Origin: Phaeosaccion multiseriatum | Lineage: Eukaryota > Ochrophyta, other classes | Direction: 5' to 3' | Assembly: GCA_965112735.1 (NCBI GenBank) | Contig: OZ218961.1 | Location: 1,736,001 to 1,800,000 of the forward strand | DNA length: 64,000 nucleotides | Part shown: in pieces, positions 1-16,667 of the stretch | How the letters are laid out: each line of letters opens with the position of its first letter | Position numbering within the stretch: the stretch's first letter is position 1 | Notes under the pieces: model-generated | Database searches by the model: none | What the model was told of the DNA's origin: nothing | Seen by the model: only the letters and a program-made list of their open reading frames with translations | Position numbers and translations under genes: made by a program

Positions 1-949
1 CTCGCAGCGCGCTAGTGCAGCAGCAGGAGGAGGGCGAGCCCTACACTTCTTGTGTAGCTTCTGTCGACGCTCTCGATAGAGGAGATGGATTGCAGCAAGA
101 CGAGACCAAGAGTCCTTCTCCCCATACCGGGAAGTCTAATTTCTTGGTCGGATTGCTTGTTAGCGTCGTAGCAGCGGTGGCTAGCTCCATGCTTCAGGCC
201 GCATTCGTGTTTGGTGGACCCCTGATAGACTATGCCGAAGAGGAGCAAGGCGAAAAGGAAGTGTGGAGCTCGCTAGTGGTCTGGCTCATGGCCTTCTCGC
301 TGTGCGGCTTGTTCAACATCATTTACGCCGCGTACCTGCTCTCGACTCGAGGTACCTGGAACAGATACAAGGCCGTCTACATGGGGAGAAGAGGGTCCTT
401 AAAAACAAAGTTAATGGTGTTCCAAACGAGCATCATGGCCAGGTAAAGTAGGGTGGGGCTGAGGTCAAAAAGGAGGAGAGGGGCCGGCTTTTGCCTTTTC
501 CGTGTGCCTTTGATGTGTGTGTATGCACGAGTCGTGAACTGTGGCGGGGCCTTTTCAACCACCAAACAACTGCCTCCCCCCCCCTCTCCCACTCTCTCTC
601 GTCTCTCCCCCAGCTTTTTCGTAGCGCATATACACTTCTACGGCGTGGCTCAGTTCCTATTCGGGGATCTGGGGAGCGTCATTGCCTGGCCCTTAATCAT
701 GTCTAGCACAGTGTTGAGCGGACAGGTGAGGAAGGAAGAAAGGAAGGAAGGAAGGAAGGAAGGTATCTGCAAAGTCACACACATTACGTACTCACATCCT
801 CCTTTGCTCACACCCCGCAGGTGTGGGGTATTGTGTACTTCAAGGAGCTGAAGCACGCAGGCAATCGAGCGAAACGAGTCAATGTGCTTGCCATCGCCCT
901 CCTTCTTACGGCGGTGACCGTCATCGCAATCGCAGGCATCGTTTTGTAA
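1..949 (+). CDS. RhaT-like sugar/proton symporter, 3' part
   Basis: C-terminal portion of a polytopic membrane protein; the frame is open to the left window edge, so the 5' part is missing. Exons by eye: edge-442, 614-725 and 821-949, with GT-AG introns that keep frame. Hydrophobic segments follow one another: FLVGLLVSVVAAVASSML, then LVVWLMAFSLCGLFNIIYAA, then a segment with GDLGSVIAWPLIMSS and VLSGQVWGIVYFKELKHAG, and a last helix ending IAIAGIVL. The order (small residues, W-G-x-x-x-x-E/K-x-K, then a basic stretch and a last helix) resembles the end of bacterial RhaT L-rhamnose/H+ symporters of the drug/metabolite transporter superfamily. Substrate and membrane are unknown. The second intron starts with a GGAA purine run beside the donor. 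The family call is inference from remembered similarity. Confidence 0.6.
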
Positions 950-1038
950 GCGCAATAGTTTTAGCCCAAGATTGACATATTCCGATTATTGCCTGTCGCG
1001 TTACTTCTAACATGTCCAGCCCAGTCGGGGTGTTGCCG

Positions 1039-3520
1039 CTAAGTCGCACCATCCCCCTCCGCCGCCTCCCCACCTCCTTCTTCGGCGGCCGCCTCTACTG
1101 TCTGCTCGACAGGCTCGACGCTGTCCTCCCCCGGCTCCTCTTGCTCTTGCTGTGCTGCTGCTTCTTCTTCCTGCGATGGCGGCGCCCCTTCCACATGCGC
1201 TTGCTCGCTTCCTACCACCCCCTCAGCTTCCACCCCCGCCTGTTCCGCCACCACAGCTTCCTCTGTCTCCCCCTCCTTCGCCTTATCCTTCTCCGTCTTC
1301 GCCTCCTCCGTTTTCACCGGCGCCTCCGCATCCCCTTCTGCGGACAGCTCAGTACCCCCTTCTCCTTCTTCCGCCCGCATGACCGGCGCCGGCGCCTGCT
1401 CCGCGGTGGGGTCTTTTCCTTCCGCGAGCCTGACGAGTGCCTGGCACACGGCGTGTCCGGCGATGGCGTCGAGTGCCGCGTCTCGCACCCTCTCCTCGCG
1501 CATGCGACTGATCGTCTCCTCCAGCGCATCTGCAGCAGGGCTCGAAACCTCCCCCCTCTTCTGCTCCTCCTCCATGTGCACGGCCATTCGCAGCTCTCGG
1601 ATGAGCTCTTGCCTGCGGTCTTTGCCTTCGAAGATGGCGTTCTGAATGGCCCTTCCTCGGAGCAGGCGCTGCAATAGCAGCAACGCCTGGAACTTGGCCT
1701 GGCAGTGGACAGAGTAGAGAGGTGCAAATGGTGTTGAGAAAGAAGAGCCACGAACAACAAGAGAGCCCACCTGATAAGAGACACAAACAACAACCCACCT
1801 CTTCCTCTGGCCGGGCGGGCGGGTCCACTCGCGGAGTCTGTGGTCTCTCTCTTCGCGCGTTGGTGGTATTCCTCGTGGTGCTCCCCAGGTCCACCCCAAG
1901 CCCCCCCGCAGAGACCGGATTGCTGCCCCCGCCGCCCAGCCCCCCCGCGCCGCCGCCTCCGCCCACCGTACCCGTCTCTCCTCCTCGGCCGTGCATACTC
2001 CCGCCCTTGCTCGTGCCCCGCCCTCCTGCTGCCTGCTGCTGCTGCTCCTTTTGTGCCCTGAGAATGCCCACCATTCGCTCGAGCTCCGTCGCCACTGCGA
2101 GTGACTTGGGTCCGTTGGCCTTGGCGCGCAGTTTGGTGCGGTTGGGCTTGAGCACGGCGGTGTGGAGCATTTTGGGCTTGAGGGAGCTCTCCAGAGACTC
2201 AATGGCCGCGAAATTCAGGGTGGTGCTCGTCTTGCTGGCCACGTCGAATTTCGCTGCGTCTGCGCCCCGTCAAGAACGACAAAGAAGGCACCATAGGTGT
2301 TGCGATCGTGTTGCTTAGGTTTCAGCCAAACGTCTTGCTTCGGGCCCCGGTGCAGAGTATATGTGTCTGTGCTGTGTGTTCCCGCGTCTCTAACCCCTCC
2401 CCCCCTCCACGGACTAACATCGAACTGACATACCTTTGTCTGTCCTTCGGCCCTCCCTCTGCACAGGGGCGTACACTGCGGATGAGAAGTTGGCGTAGTC
2501 TGCGATGATGTCGCGCTTCATTCGCTCGTCCCCAGGCAGTAGCACTGCGCCCCTCTCCTTGGTCAGCTTCCGCAGAACCTACAGAGAAGGAGAAGCGTAC
2601 GGCAGTGAGGTGTCATGTCATGTCATGCATGTGTGTGTGTGCGTGTGTGCGTGCGTGTGTGTGCGTGCGTGTGTAAGTGTGTGTGCGTGGGTGTGTGGGT
2701 GACTGGGTGTGCATGTGTGCGCACGTGTGTTTGTGTGTGCATGCGTGGGTGCTTCCAGGACGCGACGCGAGTACCTTACCTTGATTCGCTTCTGCTGTAT
2801 GCGTGCTATCCGTCGATCCCTGTCCTCCACCTTTCCCTGCCGCAGCACCTCCACCCTCTGCTGTGCCAGGAACTGCGTGCCCTCGTCTCTTTCTCGAATG
2901 GCCTTCTGGAGCGCGTTGAGGCGGTCGTCTCTGGCCTTGCTCAGCTCTGCGTCCCTCAAGCGGTACTCTCGCAACTCCTGAGCTTCCATCATAGCCTGTC
3001 GCATGTGCAACGACGCTTCGTCGGTGAAGGGGGGCAGTGACGCCTCTAAGTGGCGCTTCTGTCGGGCATGTTCCACCATCTCCACCTCCCGCAGCCCCGC
3101 AGGCAACCCCCTCCCATCCTGCACTTGCAGCTCCTGCAGGGCTAGCACTTCAGGCTGAGGCAGGTCGGGCCGGAGGAGCACGTCGGGGGAATAAGCGTCC
3201 GTCTGAGCCTCACTCTCACGGTACTTAGTCTGAGAACCCACATCCCTCGTCTCCCCCAAAATCTCCTCCACCGGCCCCAGCAGAGGGTCCTGCTCGATGG
3301 TGGGCACGAGCAGCACGCCAGGCGACACAGCGTGCAGCTGTGGCACGAGTGGTCGCTTCACGTAGAGTGGAAGGTTGGGGCCAGAGGTGGGAAGCCCCCC
3401 GTCTGCCACAATGGTCGGCCTCACGGCCTGATAGTTGGAGTTGTCCTGGACAGGCGTGGTGTGGAGCGGGTCATAGTACGCGTCCAGCGCCCGAGACTCC
3501 ATGACACGAGTACGACCCAT
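1039..3520 (-). CDS. CFAP91: CFAP91/MAATS1-like axonemal protein
   Basis: Cilia- and flagella-associated protein 91, a radial-spoke-base/calmodulin-associated complex component. Exons on the minus strand: 3520-2780, 2578-2434, 2259-1799 and 1698-1039; phases join cleanly to about 668 aa. Family signatures: N-terminal RALDAYYDP, then [37 protein letters not shown], an acidic/basic helical region ([16 protein letters not shown]), the join [31 protein letters not shown], and after a Gly-rich linker [18 protein letters not shown] followed by [10 protein letters not shown]. The tail is Glu/Ala-rich and low complexity. Intron 1 carries a GT-rich microsatellite (about 2626-2760). The gene implies that the organism builds motile flagella. 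It is head-to-head with the lipase gene, 372 bp apart. Confidence 0.88.
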
Positions 3521-3892
3521 GCTTACAAACGTGTAGGCCAGGGCCAGGTACGGCTTGTCGCCAGGCCTACTTTGCCCTCTTTTTTCCTCTCCCTCCTCCC
3601 CTCCCTACACGCGTCCTTCCCCCTTTTCCTCAGTGGTGCTGTCTTTTCTTTCCAGCGCTCAGCCTTCAAAGCCGGAGTGGGACATGAGCATCCGAGGCTT
3701 CATAAGCGTCTCTTTGCTCTTCTCCTTGCACTCACGAAAAAAAAAGGGATAGCCGTTACGAAATATATCGACTTTATTTCGAAAAGAGCGATTTTAAAAA
3801 TCGATCTATGATATTTCCCTTCATTTTTTGGGCCCTTCCAATCCCTTATATAGATATATAGGGGAAAGAAGGGGCACAGTAGATCCTTCCCC
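3521..3892. promoter_or_regulatory. Divergent intergenic region CFAP91 / patatin lipase
   Basis: Upstream of both neighbours. The right half is AT-rich with TATA-like text at about 3845-3861, roughly 35 bp before the lipase ATG, and a small A/T-cored inverted repeat CGATTTTAAAAATCG at 3790-3804. No ORF is supported here. The promoter role is inferred from position only. Confidence 0.4.
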
Positions 3893-4964
3893 ATGATTCT
3901 CCCGCCTGGCGGAGGCGGGGACTGCCCAGACCGAGAAAGCATCGACAGTGGCAGCCGTAGGAGGAGGCCAACAGTAGCAGAGGCCGACGAACAGCAACAC
4001 AAGCAGCAGCGGCAGCACCAGCGTTGCTCGAAGCTCATTCTGTTTGCGCTGCTCTCCGGACAAGCATGCGAAGTGGTGTCTGGTTTTGCGCAAGGCGGAC
4101 CGAGCCAGTCATCGGCGCTTGTCTCGCTCGGCAGAGGATTCGCCCCGCAGCGCGGCGGTCTGGGGAGGGCGAGCATGGTCAATGGAGCCTTCGGCAAAGC
4201 CTCCACTAGGAGGAGCAGTTCGAGACAAGCTCTTGACGAGACGCCTCCCCGAAGAAAGAGGCCCTTTGAGAAGCGAAAGAAGGCCGAGAAGGTCAAGGTG
4301 AAGCCCGAGTCTGCCTGCCACCTTGCCCGTTTGCTGGAGTCGGGCGAGGCAGGCTTGAACGACGTCGACGTGTGTGGAGAGTCGTACAAAGTCCTGGTGA
4401 GCGAGTATCAGTGCAGTCGTTTTGGTTCTTTGTGTAGCAGACTTGGTGCGGACAAGCGAGCGAGCGTGCTCACAGTCTCCCCTCCCCCGAATGTCATGGC
4501 CCAGCAATGCCGCTCGGACCTGCACCCCGTGATGGAGCTGCTCAAGGCCAGGCGAAAGGCAGGGACTTCTCCCGGAGCCCATGGCGACGGTATGAAGCTC
4601 GGTAAGGCGCAGCGGTGCCTGAGAGAGATGTTGATGGCGCAAACAATTGGACTGACTCCCTTTCACGCGTGTTGCGTGTTGCGTGTTGCGTGTGCCAAGG
4701 ACTGGCCATTGAGGGTGGGGGCATGCGCGGCTGCATCTCCGCAGGCATGATCGCGTCCATCGCGAGCTTGGGTCTCATGGACTCATTCGACTCGGTTTAC
4801 GGGAGCAGTGCGGGCAGCCTGGTGGGGGCGTACGCCATAGCTGCCCAGCCGGGTATGCCGCGCATCGGCTGCTCTGTCTACTACGACAAACTCACGGGTC
4901 CGGGAAGGCACTTCATTGACACCAGGTATGCCCTGGAGATAGAGGCTCATTCATGCACGGCACC

Positions 4965-5030
<66 letters not shown>

Positions 5031-6913
5031 ACGCCGAAAGTGACTGTGTGACTGCCGGTCGCGTCTTTCAGGTACCTGCTGCGCTCGCTGGGGCTGGGGC
5101 TGCTGGGCTTTCCGCTGACGCGCTGGACGGGGCTAAAGGAGATTGTGGGAAGCACTTTCGGTAGCCCTGTACTGAAGCTCGACTACCTCCTCGAGCAAGT
5201 AGTGGAGGACATGAGGCCTCTCGATTGGGACCTGTTCTGGGAGCGACAGGCCAAGCAGCCCCTGCACGTCATCGCCAGCGGTGAGCAGAGAGAGAGAGAG
5301 AGAGAAGGGGCAGAGAGCAGAGGAGAGAGGAAGAGAACAGAGAGGGCAGAGAGGAAGAAGAGGAAGAAAGGATTTGTCCTTTTGCCCGTGCAGTGTGCCT
5401 GTGCTTACATCAATCTCCATCTTCAACAGGGGTGGAGAGCCAGTCCTCCGTGTGTCTAAGCGCCAAGGGGGGCCACTTCAACAGTCTACGGGAGCTCACG
5501 GCGTGCATGAGGGCCTCCATGCTGCTCCCCGGCATCACGGTGCGTGACCCGTCCCGTTCCTCCTCCTCCTCCTCCTCCTCCTCCTCCTCCTCCTCCTCCT
5601 CCTCCTCCTCCTCCTCCTCCTCCTCCTCCTCCTCCTCCTCCTCCTCCTCCTCCTCCTCCTCCTCCTCCTCCTCCTCCTCCTCCTCCTGCTCCTGCTCCTG
5701 CTCCTGCCCTTTCCCACTCTCCTCCTTCGTGCTCCTTCCCCTATGCTTCCTCCCGCTGCTACCTCTCCCTAACAGGGACCGCTGGTGAAGCTTCCTTCTC
5801 TGGACGAGCCTCTGTGTGACTCGCAGCTGTTCGAGCCCATCCCCTACCGCACAGCCATCGCCGACGGTTGTACGCACGTGCTCGTGGTGCGCTCTCGGCC
5901 CGACGGGAGGAATTGCATCAGTAAAATCTCCCTCTCTGAGAAGCTCCTCTTGCGGCGCTTTTTTAAGCGGAAGCACAGTAAGTCTGACTTGTTGGAGCAT
6001 ACACACGTATACACACACTCTCACTCTCTCTCACACACACAGATGCGCCTCGTATGATTGTGTGCCTCTCTTTTGCAGCTCACTTAGCTGACTTGAGCAC
6101 GTGCCTGCCTGCCGCCTGCCTCCTGCCCCCCCTCCAGAGCTGCCGGCACTCTACAAGTACATGAAGAGCGGAGGCCAGAAGGTGGGTTGAAGAGGGCATC
6201 CGTCGCACTGCCCACTTGCCTGTGCTGCGTCTTCCCTCCTACCCTCCTACCCTTCTATCCTCCTACCCTCTTTCCCTCTTACCCTTCTACCCCCTTCCTC
6301 TCCTACCTTGCTGCCCTCTTCCCTTTTACCGCCCTCCCCTCCCTCCCCCCCTATAGGTCATGTACGGGAAGGACCTGCTGACCCTCAACGTGGGGGCCGC
6401 TCAGAAGGCTGGGGACGACTCCCTGGGGGGGGAGGCGGATGGTCCGAGAGCGTACGTCATGCCGCTCAGCCTGCAGGAGGGAGAAGCGGAGATCGGCCGC
6501 TTGGAGAGGACCAGGGAGGGCATCTTCGGAGGTACGTATATATTACAGCGCCGGATGGTGTGGCGAGGGGCGAATAAAGGATGTGTCGTGCCGTCGCTTG
6601 CCACCCACCCCAAGCCCCCGCCCTAACCCCACCCACTCCGCTACCGCTACAGCTACTGCTGTTACTTTCTCTGCACCAACCGAAATGCCCATTCCATACC
6701 CCCGTCCCTCCTCCTCCCTCCGCCCCACCCCTCCCCTCAGGTGTGCGCAAGGGCTTCGAGCACGCGCACGAGCTCCTGAAAGCCGCGGCTCCCGACTTGG
6801 CCATCGCGGGGCTTGACGGGCCCTCAGCGGCGAAGGAGGTGTTTCCAGACTCCATCCTAGAGGAGGAGGAGGACCCCCTCGTCCTCAAGGTCATGGCCGG
6901 TGATGGCCGGTAA
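3893..6913 (+). CDS. Patatin-like phospholipase, predicted plastid-targeted
   Basis: Serine acyl hydrolase of the patatin family, expected to cleave acyl chains from membrane or storage lipids. The oxyanion loop reads AIEGGGMRG, the nucleophile elbow GSSAGSLVGAY, and the Asp of the dyad lies in PYRTAIADGCTHVL; the conserved FEP-PYRTA block supports the plant-like subgroup. Exons by eye: 3893-4395, about 4515-4590, 4700-4927, 5072-5280, 5430-5539, 5777-5977, 6138-6181, 6358-6531 and 6742-6913, all frame-consistent. The N-terminus has a basic stretch, a hydrophobic core (LILFALLSGQACEVVSGFA) and Phe near the cleavage site, resembling heterokont bipartite plastid signals. Introns hold (CTG)n at 4970-5030 and (TCC)n at 5560-5688. 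Phospholipase versus galactolipase cannot be decided from sequence. Confidence 0.87.
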
Positions 6914-7168
6914 TGGACAAGTGAGGGACCGATGATGGGCCGGTGAGCGGCGGGTGGTGGACCAGTGAGGGAAATCCCCGCTAGGACGGGAGGGAGGGCC
7001 CCGCCAGGACATTGGGGACAAGAGGGGGTGTCTAGTGGAGACCCTCCGCACGGCTTTTGGTCTCCGGGGAAGCGCGAGGCTCTAGAGAATGTACATAGGT
7101 TTAGTTTTTTTAATTTATGATTATTAGAAGAATATATATAAAAGGAAAGAAAGAAAGAAAGTGAAAGT

Positions 7169-7212
<44 letters not shown>

Positions 7213-7597
7213 GTGTCGCTGTGTCTCCGGAGCCCTCGAGGGGCCGGTTACTCCCCCTCTAGGGCGGGGAGGGGGAGTGCAGGACCGGCTCCGCGGTTGT
7301 CGCTCCGAGAGCCACATCTGGTGGCTGCAGCTGACGAGACGGCGAAGTCTGGTCAGGACGTGGCCCTTGGTGGTTGGTGGTGGAGGAGCCAGTGCGGCCC
7401 GTGCGTGTCACCACGTGCTCGGCGAGTGCGTGGAGGAGCGATTGCGCCTGTGCGCCGAGTCGACCGTGGGTCTCGATGGCGAATGTGGAGACGCGAGTGT
7501 CGCAAGAAGAGAACGAAAAGTAGAAAGCCAGCTGTGAGAAAATCACCAACACTCACACACTTAGCTATAAACCTCAAACCCACGAAGACAAAAGCTG
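6914..7597. other. Intergenic region before the VOC gene
   Basis: About 680 bp without a supported gene. It begins with purine-rich repeats of a GG-TGA-GGG type, includes an AT-rich segment at 7093-7145 (TATATATA-like) and a (GT)n run at 7171-7210. Short frames here lack recognisable domains. It probably holds the lipase 3' end and the promoter of the next gene. Confidence 0.5.
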
Positions 7598-9191
7598 ATG
7601 CTTGTGCTTGTGCTTGTGCTGGCGCTGGTGTCGCAATGCTGCGGCTTTCAATCGACCGGTCTCGGTAGGATCAGCAGCAACAGTGTCAGCAGCCTCAATA
7701 GACAGCAATGTAGACCGCCTGTCTTGGCAAATGGTGATCATGTCAGATTGCGGATGGAGGAGAGCAAAAGCAGGGGCAGCGACAGCACCTCTACGGATAG
7801 TAAAAAAAGCAGCAGTCGTACCCCTGATAGTAGTGGTCTGAGCAGGAGAGGCTTTGTCAGCTCCACGTCAGCCGCGGCGTGGACTGGGGCAGCCGCCTTG
7901 TGTGTGTGGGGTACCAACGCCTCTCCCAGCTCGGCCATTGGCGACCTGCCGGAGTACAAGGACAATGCTAGATTCGCTCAGCACGCCGTCATCAACGTCC
8001 CTGACATGGAGGAAGCTGTTCGGTTCTACACCAAAGGAATGGGCCTGAAAGTGCTTCGGACCATCACCGACGAGGAGAAGATCACAACGTTCATTGCGCA
8101 GGGGCCGGAGGAGCTGAAGGTACCAAGTGACTGGGTATTGGGTGTTAGTAGCCCCGCACTGTATGGAGGGCACTTCAGCTTGGAGCTGGTGCAGAGGACG
8201 TCTTCGACCCCGGAAGCGAGAGACTTTTTCGACCCCGGCAACGGACTGCAGTGAGTACACCAGCACAACAAATGATTTAAAGGCAACTCCCCACCACCCC
8301 AACCCCCCTTCCTCTAATCCACATCTTCCCTTCGTGGCCTCAGGTTCGTGCAGTTTGCGCTGGAGTCGTACCGCATTTCCAAGATTGCCGAGTTTGGCGG
8401 CAAGCTCATTTCGGGCTACGGCTACTTGAAGGTGGGTTGACTCGTGCCCCATACATACATAAAAATACGCACATCGTCATCAGTTGGAGAGCACAGCAGA
8501 GCTGCAGAGTGGATCACATGCCGAGAGAGTCAGTCCGCTCACTTGCAACGCCTAACTCTTGTGTGCTTTGCGGATGGTCCTCTTCAGGTGGAGGCCCCTG
8601 GGGGCCTGGTGCTGAACATCATGAGTGGAGACCGCAGAGACGTCGTGATGTTCCCCTGCTTCGCCGTCAAGGTCAGACACACACGTGACAATAGGACTGG
8701 TGGTGGCTTTTTCTTGCTTGCTCTTGCATTGTGTTTCTCTGGCTCTGTTTGGATGACACTCCCCTCTTCGCCCCCCTCTCTTGAATTGAATTGAATGCAA
8801 TCCGACGCAACAGGACATGAGGAAGAGCATCGCGTGGTACGAAAAGGTGCTGGGCATGCAGCAGTTCGCCTACCCACAAGTGCGCTACGGCAGCAATAGC
8901 CCCTTCGAGCCAGAGAAGCCGAATGGCGCCGTGTTCATGGCATATGACAAGGACGGGACTGGAGTACTGCTGGTGCCCGCCGCGAGGAAAGCGGGGCCCA
9001 TCAACCCGGGCTCAGTGTGGGACAAGATGGCCATCCTAGGCACTGATGTTGAGGCAACGGGTAGGGAGCTGGGGGCTAAGTACGTTGGTAAGGCGCCTGG
9101 CACGGACACTTCGGTAGCGGTGGTGTCGGACCCGGATGGGTACAGTTACGTCTTGGTGGAGTATGAGGATTGGGCCAAGGAGAAGAGATAG
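7598..9191 (+). CDS. VOC/glyoxalase-I-like protein, predicted thylakoid lumen
   Basis: Two consecutive vicinal-oxygen-chelate modules. Module 1 begins at QHAVINVPDMEEAVRFYTKG; module 2 at FPCFAVKDMRKSIAWYEKVL and ends VAVVSDPDGYSYVLVE, as in glyoxalase I-like enzymes. Exons: 7598-8250, 8344-8431, 8588-8671 and 8814-9191. The N-terminus looks three-part: a hydrophobic signal peptide ending SQCCGF with Phe at the cleavage site, a Ser/Arg/Lys-rich transit segment, then a twin-arginine block SRRGFVSS with an Ala-rich hydrophobic stretch and a possible cleavage before IGDLP. This predicts Tat import into the thylakoid lumen. The substrate is unknown; methylglyoxal detoxification is only the family default. 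It is convergent with the peptidase gene, 127 bp apart. Confidence 0.82.
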
Positions 9192-9318
9192 AGAGAGGAA
9201 GCGAAGGGCGGAACACATGTTATATATGGCTAATATTATAGACTACAGCGCTTCGCAGGCAGAAGAAGTGGGAATGATTCGTTCCCACTTCCCTTTCTCG
9301 TTGCGATTGCAGGGCAGC

Positions 9319-10291
9319 TCATGCTCCTTCCTCTGCCAGCCACGAAGACAGAAGCGCTGCCTCTACCACGGAGGCGTCTCCGACCCTGAGGAGGGGGTCG
9401 GGGCTCGGGTTGGGCACTGTTCCCTCCACCAACCCACAGCACAGCCCGTCCGCGTCCACGATGGGGGCTCCACAGTTCCCGAAGGTCACGGTCTCCGGGA
9501 AGCGAAAGAAAGACTGCTGTGCGGTGCGAACAGCCACCGTTCCGCGGGACAAAAAGGGCCTCAGCTGCAAGCCACGACATGCCGAAATGGATGCAGACGA
9601 GTAAGCACGTAGAAAGGCAGCATGGTTATATACACGTAACATGGTCACATGATCAACGTACCAAATAATGGTCGTGCCTTGTACCAACAGAATCGTCTTC
9701 ATCGCCATTGTCGTAGCCCACGACATGTACAAGCTCGCCTTGCTGCACAGGGGACCCACTAGCGCGGAGCTCCAGCGGCTTGAGCGGGCTGTCGAATCGC
9801 ACCACATCGTGGAAAAAGTGCTCGAGGGCCTCGGGCGTGAGCTGCAGAGAGGCCACATCTCTGTAGGGGTGATGCTTCAGAGACTCCTCACACAAGCGGT
9901 AGCTCAGCACGGGTCCGTTAGGGTGCACCAGGAGGGAAGTGTGTCCGCCAAGAATGTGGGGAAGGGTGGAGCCCACCAGGCCCCTCTGCCCCGCCCGCGA
10001 ATGCTGCAGTGCCTGAGGGAGCAAGTCTGGCTCCAGCTGCACCAGCAGCGAGTACTGTGCCGTGCTGTGCGCCTTCGAGAGCTCCTCTTCACATTTAGAC
10101 GGGTCGGGGGGATAGAGCTTGGGCCACAGCCAATATGCGGCCACGTGCGAGGTGGCGATCAGCTTGGGCGTCCCTCTCGACAAGAGGCTGAAGCAGGCCC
10201 CGTCCATCACCACCTCAAAGCCGCTCTCGCTGCTTGTGCGACAGCTCACCCGCAACCGAGCAGCAAAGCGGTGCAGCTTGGATGCACCCAT
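9319..10291 (-). CDS. Trypsin-fold peptidase with GNCG (Cys) nucleophile motif
   Basis: Chymotrypsin/trypsin-like fold protein, about 290 aa. Exons on the minus strand: 10291-9662 and 9564-9319, joined in phase 0 through a GTACGT donor. Candidate catalytic residues: His in LIATSHVAAYW, Asp in PYRDVASLQL, and the nucleophile loop TFGNCGAPIVDADG followed by LCCGLVEGTVP. In serine peptidases of this fold the loop reads GNSG or GDSG; here Ser is replaced by Cys, as in chymotrypsin-like cysteine proteases. No signal or transit peptide is obvious. The gene is head-to-head with gyrase B, 135 bp between ATGs. The fold call rests on motif order and spacing, not on a search. It may instead be catalytically inactive. 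Confidence 0.6.
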
Positions 10292-10426
10292 TACTACCCT
10301 CTACGCCTCACATCTCAAGGCTTTTTGTAATTATGGCTCCGGCCGCTCCTCCTCATTATTGACTTGGGCGGGAAAAGTAACAGTGTAAACGCCACCACAG
10401 AGAGAGAGAGAGGAGAAGAGGAGTTG
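10292..10426. promoter_or_regulatory. 135-bp divergent promoter, peptidase / gyrB
   Basis: Only 135 bp separate the two start codons, so a shared bidirectional promoter is implied. It includes a GA run (10400-10415) just before the gyrase B start. No clear TATA box was seen. Confidence 0.4.
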
Positions 10427-15648
<5,222 letters not shown>

Positions 15649-16196
15649 GTCGACTTCCTCGAAACCACCGACCTCGACTTTGCAGGGCAGTGAGCGGCGT
15701 TCCAGCTCCAAGCGGAGGGAGGGGGAATACGTGAAGGGCATGTCTGAGGGGCAGATGCGTGACTACTGAGGGGAGGACAGGGTGTCAGGAGCAGGTCACA
15801 GAGGCCACTCAGGGCCAGTAAGGCATATGGCGATGGCCGATGGCACCCCACAGACCACTTTACAGTTGACGACGCTGATACAACAAATAAGATACATTTT
15901 ACAGAACCCTCATGTTTGCGAATGTGGTGAACCATCGCTGTACATCGTGCCTGTGGTCTCTTCGTCCACCTTCCTTCCCCACCAGAGACCGGGCGCGCAG
16001 AAGGCAAAAGAAGAGAGAGGAGAAGAGGAGGTTCACAGACATAGTGTGTCGCTCCGTTGGCATCATTCGCTCTTGTACTCCTCTTGTACACCCCCCTCCC
16101 CGCGCGCGCCCTAAATGGGCCTCACTAATCCACCGACCTGACGAAATGGCATGACTATGACCATTGTTGAAGTCGACATACATCCCCCTTACCCTT

Positions 16197-16246
16197 GGGG
16201 ATGTATGTCGATGATGTATGTACATACATCATCGACATACATCCCC
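16197..16246. repeat. Perfect 50-bp palindrome
   Basis: Positions 16197-16221 are the exact reverse complement of 16222-16246, centred on GTAC, with arms starting GGGGATGTATGTCGATG. A third partial copy of the arm plus CCCTTA-CCCTTGGG lies at 16174-16199, and a variant of the same text runs to 16259. It can form a cruciform and directly borders the GTAT array, whose unit appears inside the arms. Confidence 0.95.
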
Positions 16247-16255
16247 CTTGCCCTT

Positions 16256-16440
16256 GGGTATGTATGTATGTATGTATGTATGTATGTATGTATGTATGTA
16301 TGTATGTATGTATGTATGTATGTATGTATGTATGTATGTATGTATGTATGTATGTATGTATGTATGTATGTATGTGTGTATGTATGTATGTATGTATGTA
16401 TGTATGTATGTATGTATGTATGTATGTATGTATGTATGTA
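16256..16440. repeat. (GTAT)n tetranucleotide microsatellite
   Basis: Near-perfect array of about 45 units with one interruption (TGTGTGTA near 16376). Open in several frames, giving spurious Met-Tyr-Val-Cys repeat ORFs. Confidence 0.95.
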
Positions 16441-16667
16441 CAACATTAACTCATCTTCACACCAATCTAACTCATACTAAAGCCTCACGTACACACACGT
16501 ACATACACGTACACATACGTCCAAACTTCCCCTCCCGCTTAACTTGTCTTTCCCACTAAGCAGCTTCACGTTGAATACAACACGCAGAGGAGCGGACTGA
16601 GCGAGTGCCGGCTTAATCTACACGAGCCCACCGCGGGCTCTATCTACCCGAGCCCAACCACCCCCAA

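Larger units (their letters stand above)
15649..16667. other. Convergent 3' intergenic region with palindrome and GTAT satellite
   Basis: About 1 kb between the 3' ends of gyrase B (+) and the F-box/kelch gene (-). No gene supported. It contains a perfect 50-bp palindrome (16197-16246), a long GTAT tetranucleotide array (about 16256-16440) and a short GC hairpin (GAGCCC/GGGCTC, 16624-16640). Confidence 0.7.

Noticed and set aside
1012-1677. + strand Leu/Arg-rich ORF resembling a membrane protein
   Set aside because: Antisense to the acidic tail of CFAP91; the minus strand has the conserved family motifs.
10364-10426. Upstream extension of gyrase B to a non-ATG start
   Set aside because: The frame begins at TTG; the tandem ATG at 10427 yields a proper signal peptide leader.
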